Below, piece by piece: positions 34,702-43,220 of a stretch of 64,000 bases of DNA (positions are counted from its first letter, which is position 1; each line of letters opens with the position of its first letter). The stretch is from Deltaproteobacteria bacterium. Lineage in GTDB: Bacteria; Myxococcota_A; Polyangia; GCA-2747355; JADLHG01. Made by a program: the position numbers and the translations under genes. The stretch spans positions 129,423 to 193,422 of the forward strand of contig JADLHG010000005.1 of assembly GCA_020848905.1 (NCBI GenBank), in the 5' to 3' direction. The notes beneath the pieces are model-generated. The model was given only the letters and a program-made list of their open reading frames with translations, searched no databases and was not told where the DNA came from.

Positions 34702-35727
34702 GTGAGCGACGGCGGGCGTAGCAGGCAGCACCTCGGGTTCGCCGCGGCGGTGGCCCTCCTCGCCCTCGGAGGGTGCAAGACCCAGCCGACCACCGCGAAG
34801 CCCCAGGTCGCCGCATCCATCTTTCCGATCTACGACCTCGCGCGACAGGTGGCCGGGGACCGGCTGGAGGTGGCCCTGATCCTGCCGGCGGGGCGCTCGG
34901 AGCACAGCTACGACCCGTCGCCGAAGGAGATGGCCCGGCTCGCGCGCTCGAAGCTCGTCGTGGCGGTGGGCCTCGAGCTGGACCGCTGGCTGGAGCGCCT
35001 GGTGGGGAGCGCGGCCGACCACGCGGTCCCCGTGCTGGAGCTCGGGCCCCGGGCCGAACCGCGGCGGTTCACGCACGCGGAGGTCAGCGCCGAGGAGCCG
35101 GCCGGGAAGGCGGGCACCGAGGAGGAGGGCCACGAGCACGGCGAGAAGCACGCGCACGGCGAGAAGCACGCGCACGGCGAGAAGCACGCGCACGGCGAGA
35201 AGCACGCGCACCATCACGGGGCGGTCGACCCGCACTTCTGGCTGGACCCCGTGCGGGCCAGGCAGGTGCTGCCCGCTCTGGCCGAGGCCTTCGCGAAGCT
35301 CGATCCCCAGGGCGCCGCGGGCTTTCGCGAACGCGCGCGGTCCGTCGGCGCTCGGCTGGAGGCGCTGCACCAGCGCATTCTTGTAAAGGCCAAGAGCTGG
35401 AAGCACCGCACCATCGTCACCTTCCACGGCTCGATGGGCTACTACGCGGCCCGCTACGGCCTGACCATCGCCGCGGTGATCGAGCCTCTGCCCGGCCGCG
35501 AGCCGACCCCGCGCTATCTCGCGGCGGTCCTCGGAGCCATCTCGCGCAGCAAGGCCGCCGCGCTCTTCTCGGAGCCGCAGCTCGACCGCCGCCCGGCCGA
35601 GGTCATCGCCAAACAGGCGCGCGTGCCGCTCTTCGAGCTCGACCCCGTCGGCGGCTCGGGCGCACGCGACAGCTACGAGAAGCTCCTCGACCACGACACC
35701 GACGTGCTGTCGCGAGCCCTCCAGTGA
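34702..35727 (+). CDS. znuA: zinc-type ABC transporter binding lipoprotein
   Basis: A 341-residue binding protein of the ZnuA/TroA cluster. The GTG start at 34702 is fixed by a perfect AAGGAGG site and by the signal peptide (FAAAVALLALGGC, lipobox LGGC). The metal-binding motifs are EHSYDPSPKEM, HFWLDPVRA, TFHGSMGYYAARYGL and LFSEPQL. Between the first two sits a His-rich loop (HEHGEKHAHGEKHAHG...) built from a perfect 18 bp repeat, typical of zinc-binding proteins. Mn or Fe specificity cannot be excluded, but the His loop points to zinc. It is the first gene of a three-gene operon with an ATP-binding protein and permease. Confidence 0.88.
   Translation: MSDGGRSRQHLGFAAAVALLALGGCKTQPTTAKPQVAASIFPIYDLARQVAGDRLEVALILPAGRSEHSYDPSPKEMARLARSKLVVAVGLELDRWLERLVGSAADHAVPVLELGPRAEPRRFTHAEVSAEEPAGKAGTEEEGHEHGEKHAHGEKHAHGEKHAHGEKHAHHHGAVDPHFWLDPVRARQVLPALAEAFAKLDPQGAAGFRERARSVGARLEALHQRILVKAKSWKHRTIVTFHGSMGYYAARYGLTIAAVIEPLPGREPTPRYLAAVLGAISRSKAAALFSEPQLDRRPAEVIAKQARVPLFELDPVGGSGARDSYEKLLDHDTDVLSRALQ
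35140..35211 (+). repeat. 4 x 18 bp perfect repeat encoding His loop
   Basis: Four identical copies of GGCGAGAAGCACGCGCAC encode (Gly-Glu-Lys-His-Ala-His)4. Perfect identity at DNA level suggests recent slippage expansion, so copy number may vary between strains. Confidence 0.9.
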
Positions 35728-36563
35728 GCCACGCGAGCGCCTCGTGCCGCTGCTTCACCCTCCCCGAGGCCAGCCAGCCCAAGGTCTTCGAAGCGCGCGC
35801 CGTGACGGTGGAGCTCGGAGGGCGCCGCATCCTGGACGACATCTCGTTCTGGATCCCGAAGGGGGAATTCGTCTGCCTCTGCGGCCCGAACGGCGCGGGC
35901 AAGAGCACGCTCCTCAAGACCATCCTGGGGCTCATCCAGCCCCTCCGCGGATCGATCCACGTCCTCGGCGAGCCGCCGCACCGAGGCAGTCGCCAGGTGG
36001 GCTACGTCCCCCAGCGCAAGAGCTTCGACCGCGACTTTCCGGCGACCGCGCTCGACCTGATCGTGGCCAACCTGCGCGGCACCTGGCCCTGGCGCGTGCG
36101 ACCGGCGGAGCGCGAGCGTGCCGTGCAGGTGCTCCGTCGCGTCGGCGGCGAGAAGCTGCTGGAGCGCCGGCTCTGCGACCTCTCGGGGGGCGAGGCCCAG
36201 CGCGTCTTCCTGGCCCGCGCGCTCGTGACCGACCCCGCGCTGATGATCCTCGACGAGCCCACCGCCGGGGTGGACGTGCGCGGACGCGCCGAGTTCCTCG
36301 AGCTGCTCGCCGAGATCTCCGCCTCCGACGAGCTCGCCGCCATCCTGGTCACGCACAACCTGGCCGCCGTCTCCCGCTGCGCCGAACGCGTGGTCTATCT
36401 CGAGGGCAAGCTCCTGGCCTGGGGCCTGCCGCACGAGCTCCTCGGCGACCAGAGCTACGCGGGGCTGACCCATCCGAGCTCGCCCGGGACGAGCCAGCCG
36501 GGCGTGCAGCCCGCGCGCGAGCCGAGCGCCCCGAACGCCCTCGCCTACCCCGACGAGGACTGA
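35724..36563 (+). CDS. znuC: zinc-type ABC transporter ATP-binding protein
   Basis: A 279-residue ATPase. GTG start overlaps the znuA-like stop (GTGA). Motifs: Walker A GPNGAGKSTLLKTI, Q-loop VGYVPQRKSF, signature LSGGEAQRVFLARAL, Walker B LMILDEPTAGVD, and the switch His in LVTHNLAAV. The C-terminus has a 25-residue Pro/Ala-rich extension. It energises import through the adjacent permease. Confidence 0.93.
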   Translation: MSHASASCRCFTLPEASQPKVFEARAVTVELGGRRILDDISFWIPKGEFVCLCGPNGAGKSTLLKTILGLIQPLRGSIHVLGEPPHRGSRQVGYVPQRKSFDRDFPATALDLIVANLRGTWPWRVRPAERERAVQVLRRVGGEKLLERRLCDLSGGEAQRVFLARALVTDPALMILDEPTAGVDVRGRAEFLELLAEISASDELAAILVTHNLAAVSRCAERVVYLEGKLLAWGLPHELLGDQSYAGLTHPSSPGTSQPGVQPAREPSAPNALAYPDED

Positions 36564-36569
36564 GCGCCC

Positions 36570-37394
36570 GTGACCTGGCTCCTCGAACCGCTGTCGCAGG
36601 GCTTCATGGTGCGCGCGCTCGTGGCGGGCATGCTCGTGGGCGGGCTCTGCGCCACCATCGGCGTCTTCGTCGTGCAGCGCGGAATGGCCTTCATCGGGGA
36701 CGGCCTGGCCCACGCGGCCTTCGGCGGCATCGCTCTCGGCCTCGTCCTGCAGCTCGCCCCCGAACGCGCGACCTGGATCGCCCTGCCCTTCACGGTGCTC
36801 ATCGCCCTCGGCATCGGCTACGTGCTCCGCCGCGGCAAGCTCCGCGGCGACGTGGCCACGGGCGTCTTCTTCTCCGTCTCGTTCGCGCTCGGCGTGCTCC
36901 TCCTCGGGCTTCGCCCCACCGACGCGCCGCCGGTGAACGTGGAGAGCGTGCTCTTCGGCAGCATCCTGGCCATCTCGCGCCAGGACCTGTGGGTCATCGG
37001 CGGGGTCGCCGCCGCCACCGCCCTCGCACTCCTCGCGCTCTGGAGCCGCCTGGCCTATGCCACCTTCGACCCCGAGCTCGCCTCGCTCTCGGGGGTCCCG
37101 GTGGCCGCGCTCGACTACACGCTCCTCGCGCTCACCGCCGTCGTGACCGTCGTGTCGGTCAAGACCGTGGGGATCGCCCTCGTCAGCTCGTTCGTGGTGA
37201 TCCCGGCGGCGACCGCACGCATGCTGGGGCGCAGCATCGGCCGCGTAGCGCTGCTCGCCGTGCTCGTCGGCGTCCTCGGCGCGGCGGCGGGCCTCGTCCT
37301 CTCGTACCACCTGAACGTGGCCAGCGGCGCGACGATCATCCTCACGCTCGGCGCCGTCTTCGGCCTGGTGCTGGCGACGCGCCGGGGGGGGTGA
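36570..37394 (+). CDS. znuB: zinc-type ABC transporter permease (ABC-3 family)
   Basis: A 274-residue membrane protein with about eight helices and the ABC-3 signature: AMVAG-like MLVGGLCATIGVFVVQRGMAF, GDGLAHAAFGGIALG, and SLSGVPVAALDYTLLALTAVVTVV with VKTVGIALVSSFVVIPAATA. GTG start 6 nt after the ATPase gene. Completes the importer; convergent with the next minus-strand gene 44 bp away. Confidence 0.92.
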   Translation: MTWLLEPLSQGFMVRALVAGMLVGGLCATIGVFVVQRGMAFIGDGLAHAAFGGIALGLVLQLAPERATWIALPFTVLIALGIGYVLRRGKLRGDVATGVFFSVSFALGVLLLGLRPTDAPPVNVESVLFGSILAISRQDLWVIGGVAAATALALLALWSRLAYATFDPELASLSGVPVAALDYTLLALTAVVTVVSVKTVGIALVSSFVVIPAATARMLGRSIGRVALLAVLVGVLGAAAGLVLSYHLNVASGATIILTLGAVFGLVLATRRGG

Positions 37395-37438
37395 ACTGCG
37401 GCCCGGAGCCCTCGAGCAGCCACTCCCCCTGCGCCCTG

Positions 37439-38086
37439 CTACGGCAGATGCATGCGCTTACCCGCCGTGTGGCAGGAGTTGCAGGAGCCGTCGTTGGCGG
37501 CCTGCTTCATGGTCGAGATCTCCGGGCACTTGCTCGCGAGGATGGTGATCGGGAAGGTCACGGCCGTCAGCGTGTGAAAGCTCCCGTCCGCGGCCGTCAC
37601 GAGGTCTAGCTGCTTCTTGGCCGCGTCCACGATCCGGATCGTCGCTCCGCCCACGGGTTTCGTTCCGTTCGCGTCATTGTAGAGGTTGCCCGCGATGGTC
37701 CAGCGGCGACTCGCCGGCTGACTCTTGTGGCAGCTCAGGCAGTCCTGGCCGGCCTTGTGCGAGCTCTTCGTCGCGGTCTTGCCCGGCAGGCACGCCCCGG
37801 CATCGGCGTTGGTCCCGCCGCCGTCGGCCTTGGTCCCGCCGCCGTCGGCCTTAGTCCCGCCGCCGTCGGCCCTTGGCCCGCCACTGTCGGAAGTCGGCGC
37901 CTGACCGTCGGAGGTCGGCGCCTTGCCATCGGCCGCGGGGCCCGCGCCGTCGGCCATCGCCGACTGGTCCCCACCGGCCGCGCCATCGGTGGCCGCGCCC
38001 CCGTCGCCGGTGGTGCTGCTCGACCCGCCACACGCGGCCAGAAAGAGCACGGCAACTCCAGCCGTGATGCCTCGCACGAACGTCAT
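37439..38086 (-). CDS. lipoprotein with two CxxCH heme motifs
   Basis: A 215-residue lipoprotein (MTFVRGITAGVAVLFLAACGG, lipobox LAAC). An ATG 36 nt upstream in frame is less likely; a GGAGGG lies about 10 nt before 38086. A Gly/Asp/Ala linker includes three near-identical heptads (GGGTKAD). The C-terminal 110 residues carry CLSCH and, at the very end, CNSCH, each a c-type heme attachment motif. The about 85 residues between them form a CarboxypepD_reg-like beta domain (IAGNLYNDANGTKPVGGATIRIVDA). It is likely a surface or periplasmic electron-carrying protein, or a Cys-His metal protein if heme is not attached. The order heme-beta domain-heme is unusual. Confidence 0.8.
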   Translation of the reverse strand: MTFVRGITAGVAVLFLAACGGSSSTTGDGGAATDGAAGGDQSAMADGAGPAADGKAPTSDGQAPTSDSGGPRADGGGTKADGGGTKADGGGTNADAGACLPGKTATKSSHKAGQDCLSCHKSQPASRRWTIAGNLYNDANGTKPVGGATIRIVDAAKKQLDLVTAADGSFHTLTAVTFPITILASKCPEISTMKQAANDGSCNSCHTAGKRMHLP

Positions 38087-38190
38087 GTCTATGGTCCCTC
38101 CGTAGTGATACTTCACCATCGCACTCCGCCCGGCGACGGAACAACCCGGGGGTGGAGGCCCCAGGAGTGCCGACCCCAGGCGCCAGGGTG

Positions 38191-39165
38191 TCACTTGGTG
38201 GTGCACTGTCCCGAAACGCAGACCGCCGCGTCTCCCACGGTCTGACTCAGGCACCGTGGACACCCCAGGGCGCGGCACGCACCTCGCGCGGCCTGGCGTT
38301 TCAAGATCGCCGCGTAGGCCGCGCGATTCACGGCCCCTCGGCGGTGCACTCCGCAGGGCGGGCAACGGCACGCGTCGAGCGGCTCGAGCACGCAGTCCAC
38401 GTCCACGCGACACGCGGTCTCCGGACCGCGTCGACCCGCCGGGCGCGCCCCCCGGCCGCACTGGCCACACGCGCGGTAGCCGGCCTTCACGGCCTCGGCC
38501 TCGTCGCGAAAGAGCACCGTGCAGTGCTTGCAGGCGTAGGCCGAGCACCCCGGGCGATGAAAGACCTTCGCCCGCGTGTTCCCGTGCAGGGGGCCCACCG
38601 CGCTCGGCACCGGGGTGCGCGTCGGGTCCGCACCCGACCGACCCGGCCTCGTCGCGGGAGTCGCCTCGGGCGCCGGACCCTGTCCCCGCTTCGCCCGCCG
38701 GAAGTTCCAGGGAGGCGTGGGACTCGCGTCCGCCCACAGCCCGCGCCGGGCGGCCTTCGCTTCCGCCTCCAGCCGCGCCAGCGCCGGGCTCTTGTTGTAA
38801 TGGGTGTAGTGCCAGGCCAGCCCGGCCCTGAGGAGCGCCTCGTTCACGCTCTTGCCCTCTACGAAGACCCAGCCCACCGTACGCCCGTACTTGTCGGTCG
38901 TCGCGACGCGCACGGTGACGCTCTTGGCGAAGACCAGCCCCGAGGTGAAGAGCTTCGCCTGCGTGCCGAAGGGCTGGTCCTTCTCGGGGGCGTCCACCGC
39001 CTCGAATCGAATCTTCACCGGCCGTTGATCCCGGAGCACGGTGATCGTGTCCCCGTCGGCCACGCCCACCACCTTGCCCTGGAATTCCTCGGCGCGTGCG
39101 CTGGTGGCGCAGCCTACGCCGAGGAGCGCGGCGACGAACCCGAGGTACCTTGGATGGGGAGACAT
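38191..39165 (-). CDS. SNase-like nuclease with Ada-like and Cys-rich domains
   Basis: A 324-residue exported protein (signal peptide to about ARAEE; a Cys in GVGCATS could be lipidated). Residues 27-145 are a staphylococcal nuclease domain: VADGDTITV, KIRFEAVDAPE with the catalytic Arg, and DKYGRTVGWVFV with the second Arg. After a Pro/Arg-rich linker comes a region like the Ada metal-binding module (VFHRPGCSAYACKHCTVLF... AGYRACGQC), often found behind SNase domains. The C-terminal 80 residues add about eight more Cys. It is probably an extracellular calcium-dependent nuclease with a zinc-binding module. A TACTCT element 7 nt before the ATG suggests a leaderless transcript. Confidence 0.85.
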   Translation of the reverse strand: MSPHPRYLGFVAALLGVGCATSARAEEFQGKVVGVADGDTITVLRDQRPVKIRFEAVDAPEKDQPFGTQAKLFTSGLVFAKSVTVRVATTDKYGRTVGWVFVEGKSVNEALLRAGLAWHYTHYNKSPALARLEAEAKAARRGLWADASPTPPWNFRRAKRGQGPAPEATPATRPGRSGADPTRTPVPSAVGPLHGNTRAKVFHRPGCSAYACKHCTVLFRDEAEAVKAGYRACGQCGRGARPAGRRGPETACRVDVDCVLEPLDACRCPPCGVHRRGAVNRAAYAAILKRQAARGACRALGCPRCLSQTVGDAAVCVSGQCTTK

Positions 39166-39172
39166 GACCTCG

Positions 39173-39178
39173 AGAGTA
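39173..39178 (-). promoter_or_regulatory. -10 element, leaderless type
   Basis: TACTCT on the minus strand, 7 nt before the ATG at 39165, within the 42 bp between this gene and the upstream CapA-like gene. Confidence 0.28.
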
Positions 39179-39207
39179 CCACGGCGAGGGCTCCCCTCAG
39201 AGAGATG

Positions 39208-40695
39208 CTACCGGGGCGACGGCGTCTTCGCCGCCCCCGCATCGCGGCGCACATCGCGACTTCCGGCATCGCGCGCCCCCGCCTCGGGTGCGGCCACGCC
39301 CCCATCGCGACCCCCGTCCATCCCCGCGCCAGCGTCCGTGCGCCGCGGCTCGCTGCACCCGCCCTCCGCCTCCGGTCGCCGCGCCGTGACCACCGGCTCG
39401 TCGGGCTGCACGAGGTTCGTGACGCCGCCCATCAGGTTCGTGATGAAGGGACGCAGGTGCTCGAGCTTCTTGTCGCGGTCGACGGCCACCGCCTTGCGGA
39501 GCCAGCGCTTATAGGTCTCGTCGTAGACGGTGTTCACGTAGACGGGCAGGTACCGCACGCCGTTCAGGAAGGCGCGCCCCGCCACCGGCTTGGTGACCCC
39601 GAGGTAGAGGATCACCGTCGAGCGCTTGGCCGTCCCCACCTGTCCCGAGAAGAAGTTCCCGAGGCTGTAGATCACGAAGGTCTCGCGTCCGTCGGCGGTC
39701 ACGTGGCGCTCCATGGGCTGGAGCACGTGCGGATGTCCGCCGATCACCGCGTCGGCGCCGGCCTCGAGCGCCTCGAGAGCCAGGGTGCGCTGCGCCTTGG
39801 TGGGCGCCGTCATGTACTCGATCCCCCAGTGCGGGGCGACGATCACGAGGTCCACGTCGGGGCGTGCGCGCCAGGCGGCGACGTCGGCGAGGATCGTCTC
39901 GCGGTCGAGGAGCGAGACCTGCCGGTAGGGATCCTCGAGCCCGTTCGTGTCGTAGGTGTACGCGAGAACCGCGATCCGGATGCCGTGGCTCTCGAGCAGC
40001 ACGCCGCGATGCGCGCTGTCCAGGGTTTCGCCCTTCACCACCGTCCCCACGTGCGCCAGCCCGACCGCGTCCAGCGCGGCGATCGTCGCGTCCGCCCCCG
40101 CCGAGCGCCGGTCGAGCGCGTGGTTGTTCGCCGTGGTCACGACGTCGATCCCCAGGGACTTCACCGTGCGCGCGAACGAGGGGTGGGCGTTGAACATCGG
40201 CCAGCCCGAGTAGACGGAGCCGTCGTAGAGGTCTTTCTCCTTCAGCACCTGCTCCTTGCCAGCCGAGTTCAGGTTGCGCGCGAGCGGCACCTCGAGGTTG
40301 GCCAGCGTCAGATCCGCCTCGGCCAGGTCACCCTCGATCTCGCCGAAGAAGACGCGGTACGCCGCGGCGCCTCGCGCCTCCGCATCCGGCTCTTCCGGGT
40401 CGGCCAGCGCCTCCGCCATGGTCTGGATCGAATCGTGGAGCAGGAGGTCGCCGACCGCGGCCAGCGTGATGCGTCGCCCCGGCTCGCAGGCCCGGTCGAA
40501 GAAGATCGGCCCCACCGTCAGCCCGTCGGCCTTCCCACGCGCGAGCGCGTCGATGACCTCGCCCCCCTGCTCGTCATCGCGACTCGGGCCGCTCCGACCG
40601 AGGCCGTCCTCTACCGCGCGACAGCCAGCCCCTACGAGCGCGAGGCCCAGCACCAGCCCGCGCAGACTCCATCGTCGCCGCACCGCTCGTCGCAT
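39208..40695 (-). CDS. CapA/PgsA-family metallophosphatase-like lipoprotein
   Basis: A 495-residue lipoprotein (LVLGLALVGAGCRAV). The CapA fold is clear: LAAVGDLLLHDS, LTLANLEVPLA, VVTTANNHALDR, VIVAPHWGIEY and AVIGGHPHVLQPME, the last being a typical HxHxxQ motif. CapA/PgsA proteins belong to the calcineurin-like phosphoesterase group and act in poly-gamma-glutamate capsule synthesis or export in Bacillus. Many proteobacterial members have other unproven envelope roles. No capB or capC is present here, so a capsule role is not supported by context. The C-terminal 60 residues are Arg/Ala/Asp-rich and low complexity. Confidence 0.87.
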   Translation of the reverse strand: MRRAVRRRWSLRGLVLGLALVGAGCRAVEDGLGRSGPSRDDEQGGEVIDALARGKADGLTVGPIFFDRACEPGRRITLAAVGDLLLHDSIQTMAEALADPEEPDAEARGAAAYRVFFGEIEGDLAEADLTLANLEVPLARNLNSAGKEQVLKEKDLYDGSVYSGWPMFNAHPSFARTVKSLGIDVVTTANNHALDRRSAGADATIAALDAVGLAHVGTVVKGETLDSAHRGVLLESHGIRIAVLAYTYDTNGLEDPYRQVSLLDRETILADVAAWRARPDVDLVIVAPHWGIEYMTAPTKAQRTLALEALEAGADAVIGGHPHVLQPMERHVTADGRETFVIYSLGNFFSGQVGTAKRSTVILYLGVTKPVAGRAFLNGVRYLPVYVNTVYDETYKRWLRKAVAVDRDKKLEHLRPFITNLMGGVTNLVQPDEPVVTARRPEAEGGCSEPRRTDAGAGMDGGRDGGVAAPEAGARDAGSRDVRRDAGAAKTPSPR

Positions 40696-40892
40696 CCGCC
40701 TGGCAGGCCTCCCGTACGGCGAGCCCTACTCAAGCTTCGTGCCACGGCGCCGCACCCCCTAAGTCCTCGGCGACCCTCGACTGTGGTGTGCGACGCGCGC
40801 GGCTGGGTGCCGCAAATGCGATGGTCGGGGCCCCGCCCCTCTCGATCCCGGACACCCCGTCGCTCTCTCGGGCCCGGCGGCGCGCCGTGCGA

Positions 40893-41327
40893 TCAGGGGA
40901 GCGGCTCGGCGGCGGGTAGCTCCTCCCCTCCGAGGGACCGGACCCGCGTGAGGAGCTCCTCCTCGGTCAGCTCGTCGACCCAGACGTTCTCGTCCTGTTC
41001 GTTGAAGCCGTGGGTGATGCCGAGCAGCAGATGGACCGCGCGCTCCCACTGCTTGTCGCTCGACGAGAAGCGCTGGACCTCGAGCCCCCCCGCTGGTGTC
41101 GGAAAGATGACCACCGGCACGCCGTCCACGAGAAGAAAACGCGCCCGCCGTCGATCCGCTGCCTCCTCGGCGGCGGAGCTGGCCGGAGCGCCGTTTCCCT
41201 GCCCCGGCAGCCCGCTTGGCAGCGCGAAGGAGGGCGGCCTCGGACGCCCGGGTGCAGGCTCTCGTCGCTCCGAGGCTGCGTCGTGGTTTGCTGGTCTGGC
41301 GATCGCCTTCTTGGGAGCCTGCTTCAC
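40893..41327 (-). CDS. hypothetical protein
   Basis: A 144-residue cytoplasmic protein with a GTG start at 41327 and a GGAGG site 9 nt upstream. The first 60 residues are a Pro/Arg/Ala-rich disordered tail. The rest (RARFLLVDGVPVVIFPT... WERAVHLLLGITHGF... ELTEEELLTRVRSLG) is a compact alpha/beta domain of unknown family. The 197 bp downstream of it contain no gene. Confidence 0.6.
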   Translation of the reverse strand: MKQAPKKAIARPANHDAASERREPAPGRPRPPSFALPSGLPGQGNGAPASSAAEEAADRRRARFLLVDGVPVVIFPTPAGGLEVQRFSSSDKQWERAVHLLLGITHGFNEQDENVWVDELTEEELLTRVRSLGGEELPAAEPLP

Positions 41328-41355
41328 CGTCGTCGACCTCCACCGCTCTCGCTCT

Positions 41356-41364
41356 ACGGTATCA
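41356..41364 (-). promoter_or_regulatory. extended -10 promoter element
   Basis: TGATACCGT on the minus strand (TGn + TACCGT), about 28 nt before the GTG at 41327. Confidence 0.27.
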
Positions 41365-41399
41365 CAGGTCCGACCCGGGCCGGGGGCAACGCTCGGCCC

Positions 41400-43016
41400 C
41401 TAGCGCTCGCTGAGCGCGTCGCGGATCGCGTCCGGGAACTGGTCCAGGTCGAAGGCCAGCCCGTAGAGGAAGCGGAAGTCGCGCGGAACGCGGTCGCCCT
41501 TGCCGTCCGCCGTGAGCCTGAGCTTGCCGCGGTAGCTCGTGCCGTCGAAGAGGAGCGCCTCGACGGCGCCTTGGTCGAGCGAGCGCAGAGGCACCACGAC
41601 CGCGCGCCCGCCGGCATGATCCTCGTGGATCAGCAAGGGGCCCTTGCCGGAGACGAGCGTGCGTAGCTGCTCCCGGTCGTTCTCCACCTGGTAGCGGTCC
41701 CCGATGCTGAGCGTGTCGTCGTAGTCACCGAGGGAGATGGGCTCCCCGGCCTTCCGCACCGACGCCACGACGGAGCGGAAGTAGCCGAGCACATCCTTGC
41801 TCCGCAGGAAGCGGACCGCCAGGTCCCGGTGCTGCTTGCGCCAGCGCGCGTAGTGCGACCGAATCGCCTTCGCGTCGCGACCGGCGTTGAGCGCCAGGTC
41901 CGTGACGCGAGCCAGCTCGGCCACGAGACCCCAGTCGGTGCCGCGTTGGAAACGATCGTTGACCTCCTTGGCGCTCGGACCGGGCTGCTTCTTCGTGCCG
42001 CCCAGCCGCGCCTGCGCCTCCGGCAGGTCGTCGGCGTAGATCTCCTTGAACACGCGGAGGCGCCCCGCCAGCCGGGGGTCCGCCTTGGCCTGGGCCTTGA
42101 GCTCCTTCCAGGCCTCCGCGTTGCGGGCGAAGATGCTCAGGCGCTCGTACTGCACGCCGTCGTAGCGGCCCCCGATGAGGAGCTCGTTCGCGTCTCCGAC
42201 GACCTCGAAGCCGTTCCCCCGCCCCTTGCTGATCCGCACTCCCGTGCGCCGCCCGTCGGCGTCCTGGACTTTCTCGAGGCGCGTCCCGTCGGCGAGCACC
42301 CGCGGCCCGTCGGCGACGAGGGCCACGAGCTGCGGCAAGCGCTCGAGGAGCTTCCACCGCTCGATCGCCCCGTGGTGCGCCCGCTTGCGCACCATGGGCA
42401 GCGAGCGCTCGAAGAAGAGGTAGTGCTCCGTCGATCCCTCGGGGAAGGCGGTCTCGAGCGCGGCGTCGTAGTACCGGCTGGACCGCGCCCTGTCGCGAGC
42501 CTTGCGCCATACGTAGCGCGCACCCGCGGGCAGCGACTTCGCCGCGACGCGGGTGACCCACTTCTTGCCGCCCGCCGCCTGCGCGAGGCGCTCGGTCGTA
42601 TCGGCCCGGTACGCCTCGAGGAGCTCACCGCGGCCGACCTCGCCCCCCTCGGGGCGAAGTCGCCGGTAGGTCGCCTGCACGTCGGCGGGCAGCGTGGCGA
42701 GCTCCTCGGCGGTCACGGTCTCTTTGCCCGACGGGAGGTGCAGCTCGGCCCGGACGTAGGCCTGCGCCAGGCCCACCGGCACTCGCACGGGGCGGCGGCG
42801 GGTGGTCATCGGGGTCAGCCCCCACAGCGGGCCGCCAGCGGGACGCAGGGTGACGGGCGCGCCGTTTCTTCCCGGCGCGAGCGGCACCTCGACCACGCCT
42901 TCTCGGCGGGACGCGCGCGGCCTCGGCTCGGCGGCCTGCGCCGCGGCCCCGGCCAGCGTGGCCATCACGGCGGCAACGATCCCTGCCCAACTCAGCTGTC
43001 CCCGACGTGACCACAT
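41400..43016 (-). CDS. large secreted protein of unknown function
   Basis: A 538-residue exported protein. The signal peptide is WAGIVAAVMATLAGAAAQAAEP, cleaved near AQA. The start at 43016 has a GGAGG site 5 nt upstream and lies just below a sigma-54-like promoter. The mature protein is charged and mainly helical in the middle (DRFQRGTDWGLVAELARVTDLAL), with DFRFLYGLAFDLDQFPD near the end. A motif-like segment (ISKGRGNGFEVVGDANELLIGGRYDG) was not assigned. No enzyme signature was found. It may be a protein made under nitrogen or developmental control, which is inference from the promoter type. Confidence 0.7.
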   Translation of the reverse strand: MWSRRGQLSWAGIVAAVMATLAGAAAQAAEPRPRASRREGVVEVPLAPGRNGAPVTLRPAGGPLWGLTPMTTRRRPVRVPVGLAQAYVRAELHLPSGKETVTAEELATLPADVQATYRRLRPEGGEVGRGELLEAYRADTTERLAQAAGGKKWVTRVAAKSLPAGARYVWRKARDRARSSRYYDAALETAFPEGSTEHYLFFERSLPMVRKRAHHGAIERWKLLERLPQLVALVADGPRVLADGTRLEKVQDADGRRTGVRISKGRGNGFEVVGDANELLIGGRYDGVQYERLSIFARNAEAWKELKAQAKADPRLAGRLRVFKEIYADDLPEAQARLGGTKKQPGPSAKEVNDRFQRGTDWGLVAELARVTDLALNAGRDAKAIRSHYARWRKQHRDLAVRFLRSKDVLGYFRSVVASVRKAGEPISLGDYDDTLSIGDRYQVENDREQLRTLVSGKGPLLIHEDHAGGRAVVVPLRSLDQGAVEALLFDGTSYRGKLRLTADGKGDRVPRDFRFLYGLAFDLDQFPDAIRDALSER

Positions 43017-43040
43017 GGCGGCCTCCTGCGGCTGGCCAAC

Positions 43041-43056
43041 TGCACCGCTTGTGCCA
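43041..43056 (-). promoter_or_regulatory. sigma-54 (-24/-12) promoter candidate
   Basis: The minus strand reads TGGCACAAGCGGTGCA: TGGCAC-N5-GTGCA with exact GG-GC phasing and one mismatch. The predicted start about 43030 gives a 14 nt leader containing the GGAGG site of the gene starting at 43016. Confidence 0.52.
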
Positions 43057-43220
43057 CGGCAAACGTTCATCATCACTGCTAGTTGTGTAATTCGTGGGCC
43101 ATCGAGATCCGCATACCGGGCTGGCTTGCGGGGTCGCCATCGCCCACAAGACACCCCTCCCGTCGCCCGCCTTGCACCCACCGGGAGCGGCCAGTACCAT
43201 GCCGCCCCAGGAGAAGAGAC

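Noticed and set aside
35140-35211. Regular 18 bp repeats considered as a CRISPR-like array
   Set aside because: There are no spacers; the repeats are contiguous, in frame and encode a His-rich loop.
39208-40695. A poly-gamma-glutamate capsule locus
   Set aside because: Only a CapA-like protein is present; capB and capC partners are missing.
38152-41403. A 1083-codon plus-strand open frame
   Set aside because: Antisense to the SNase and CapA-like genes, which both have signal peptides and conserved motifs.
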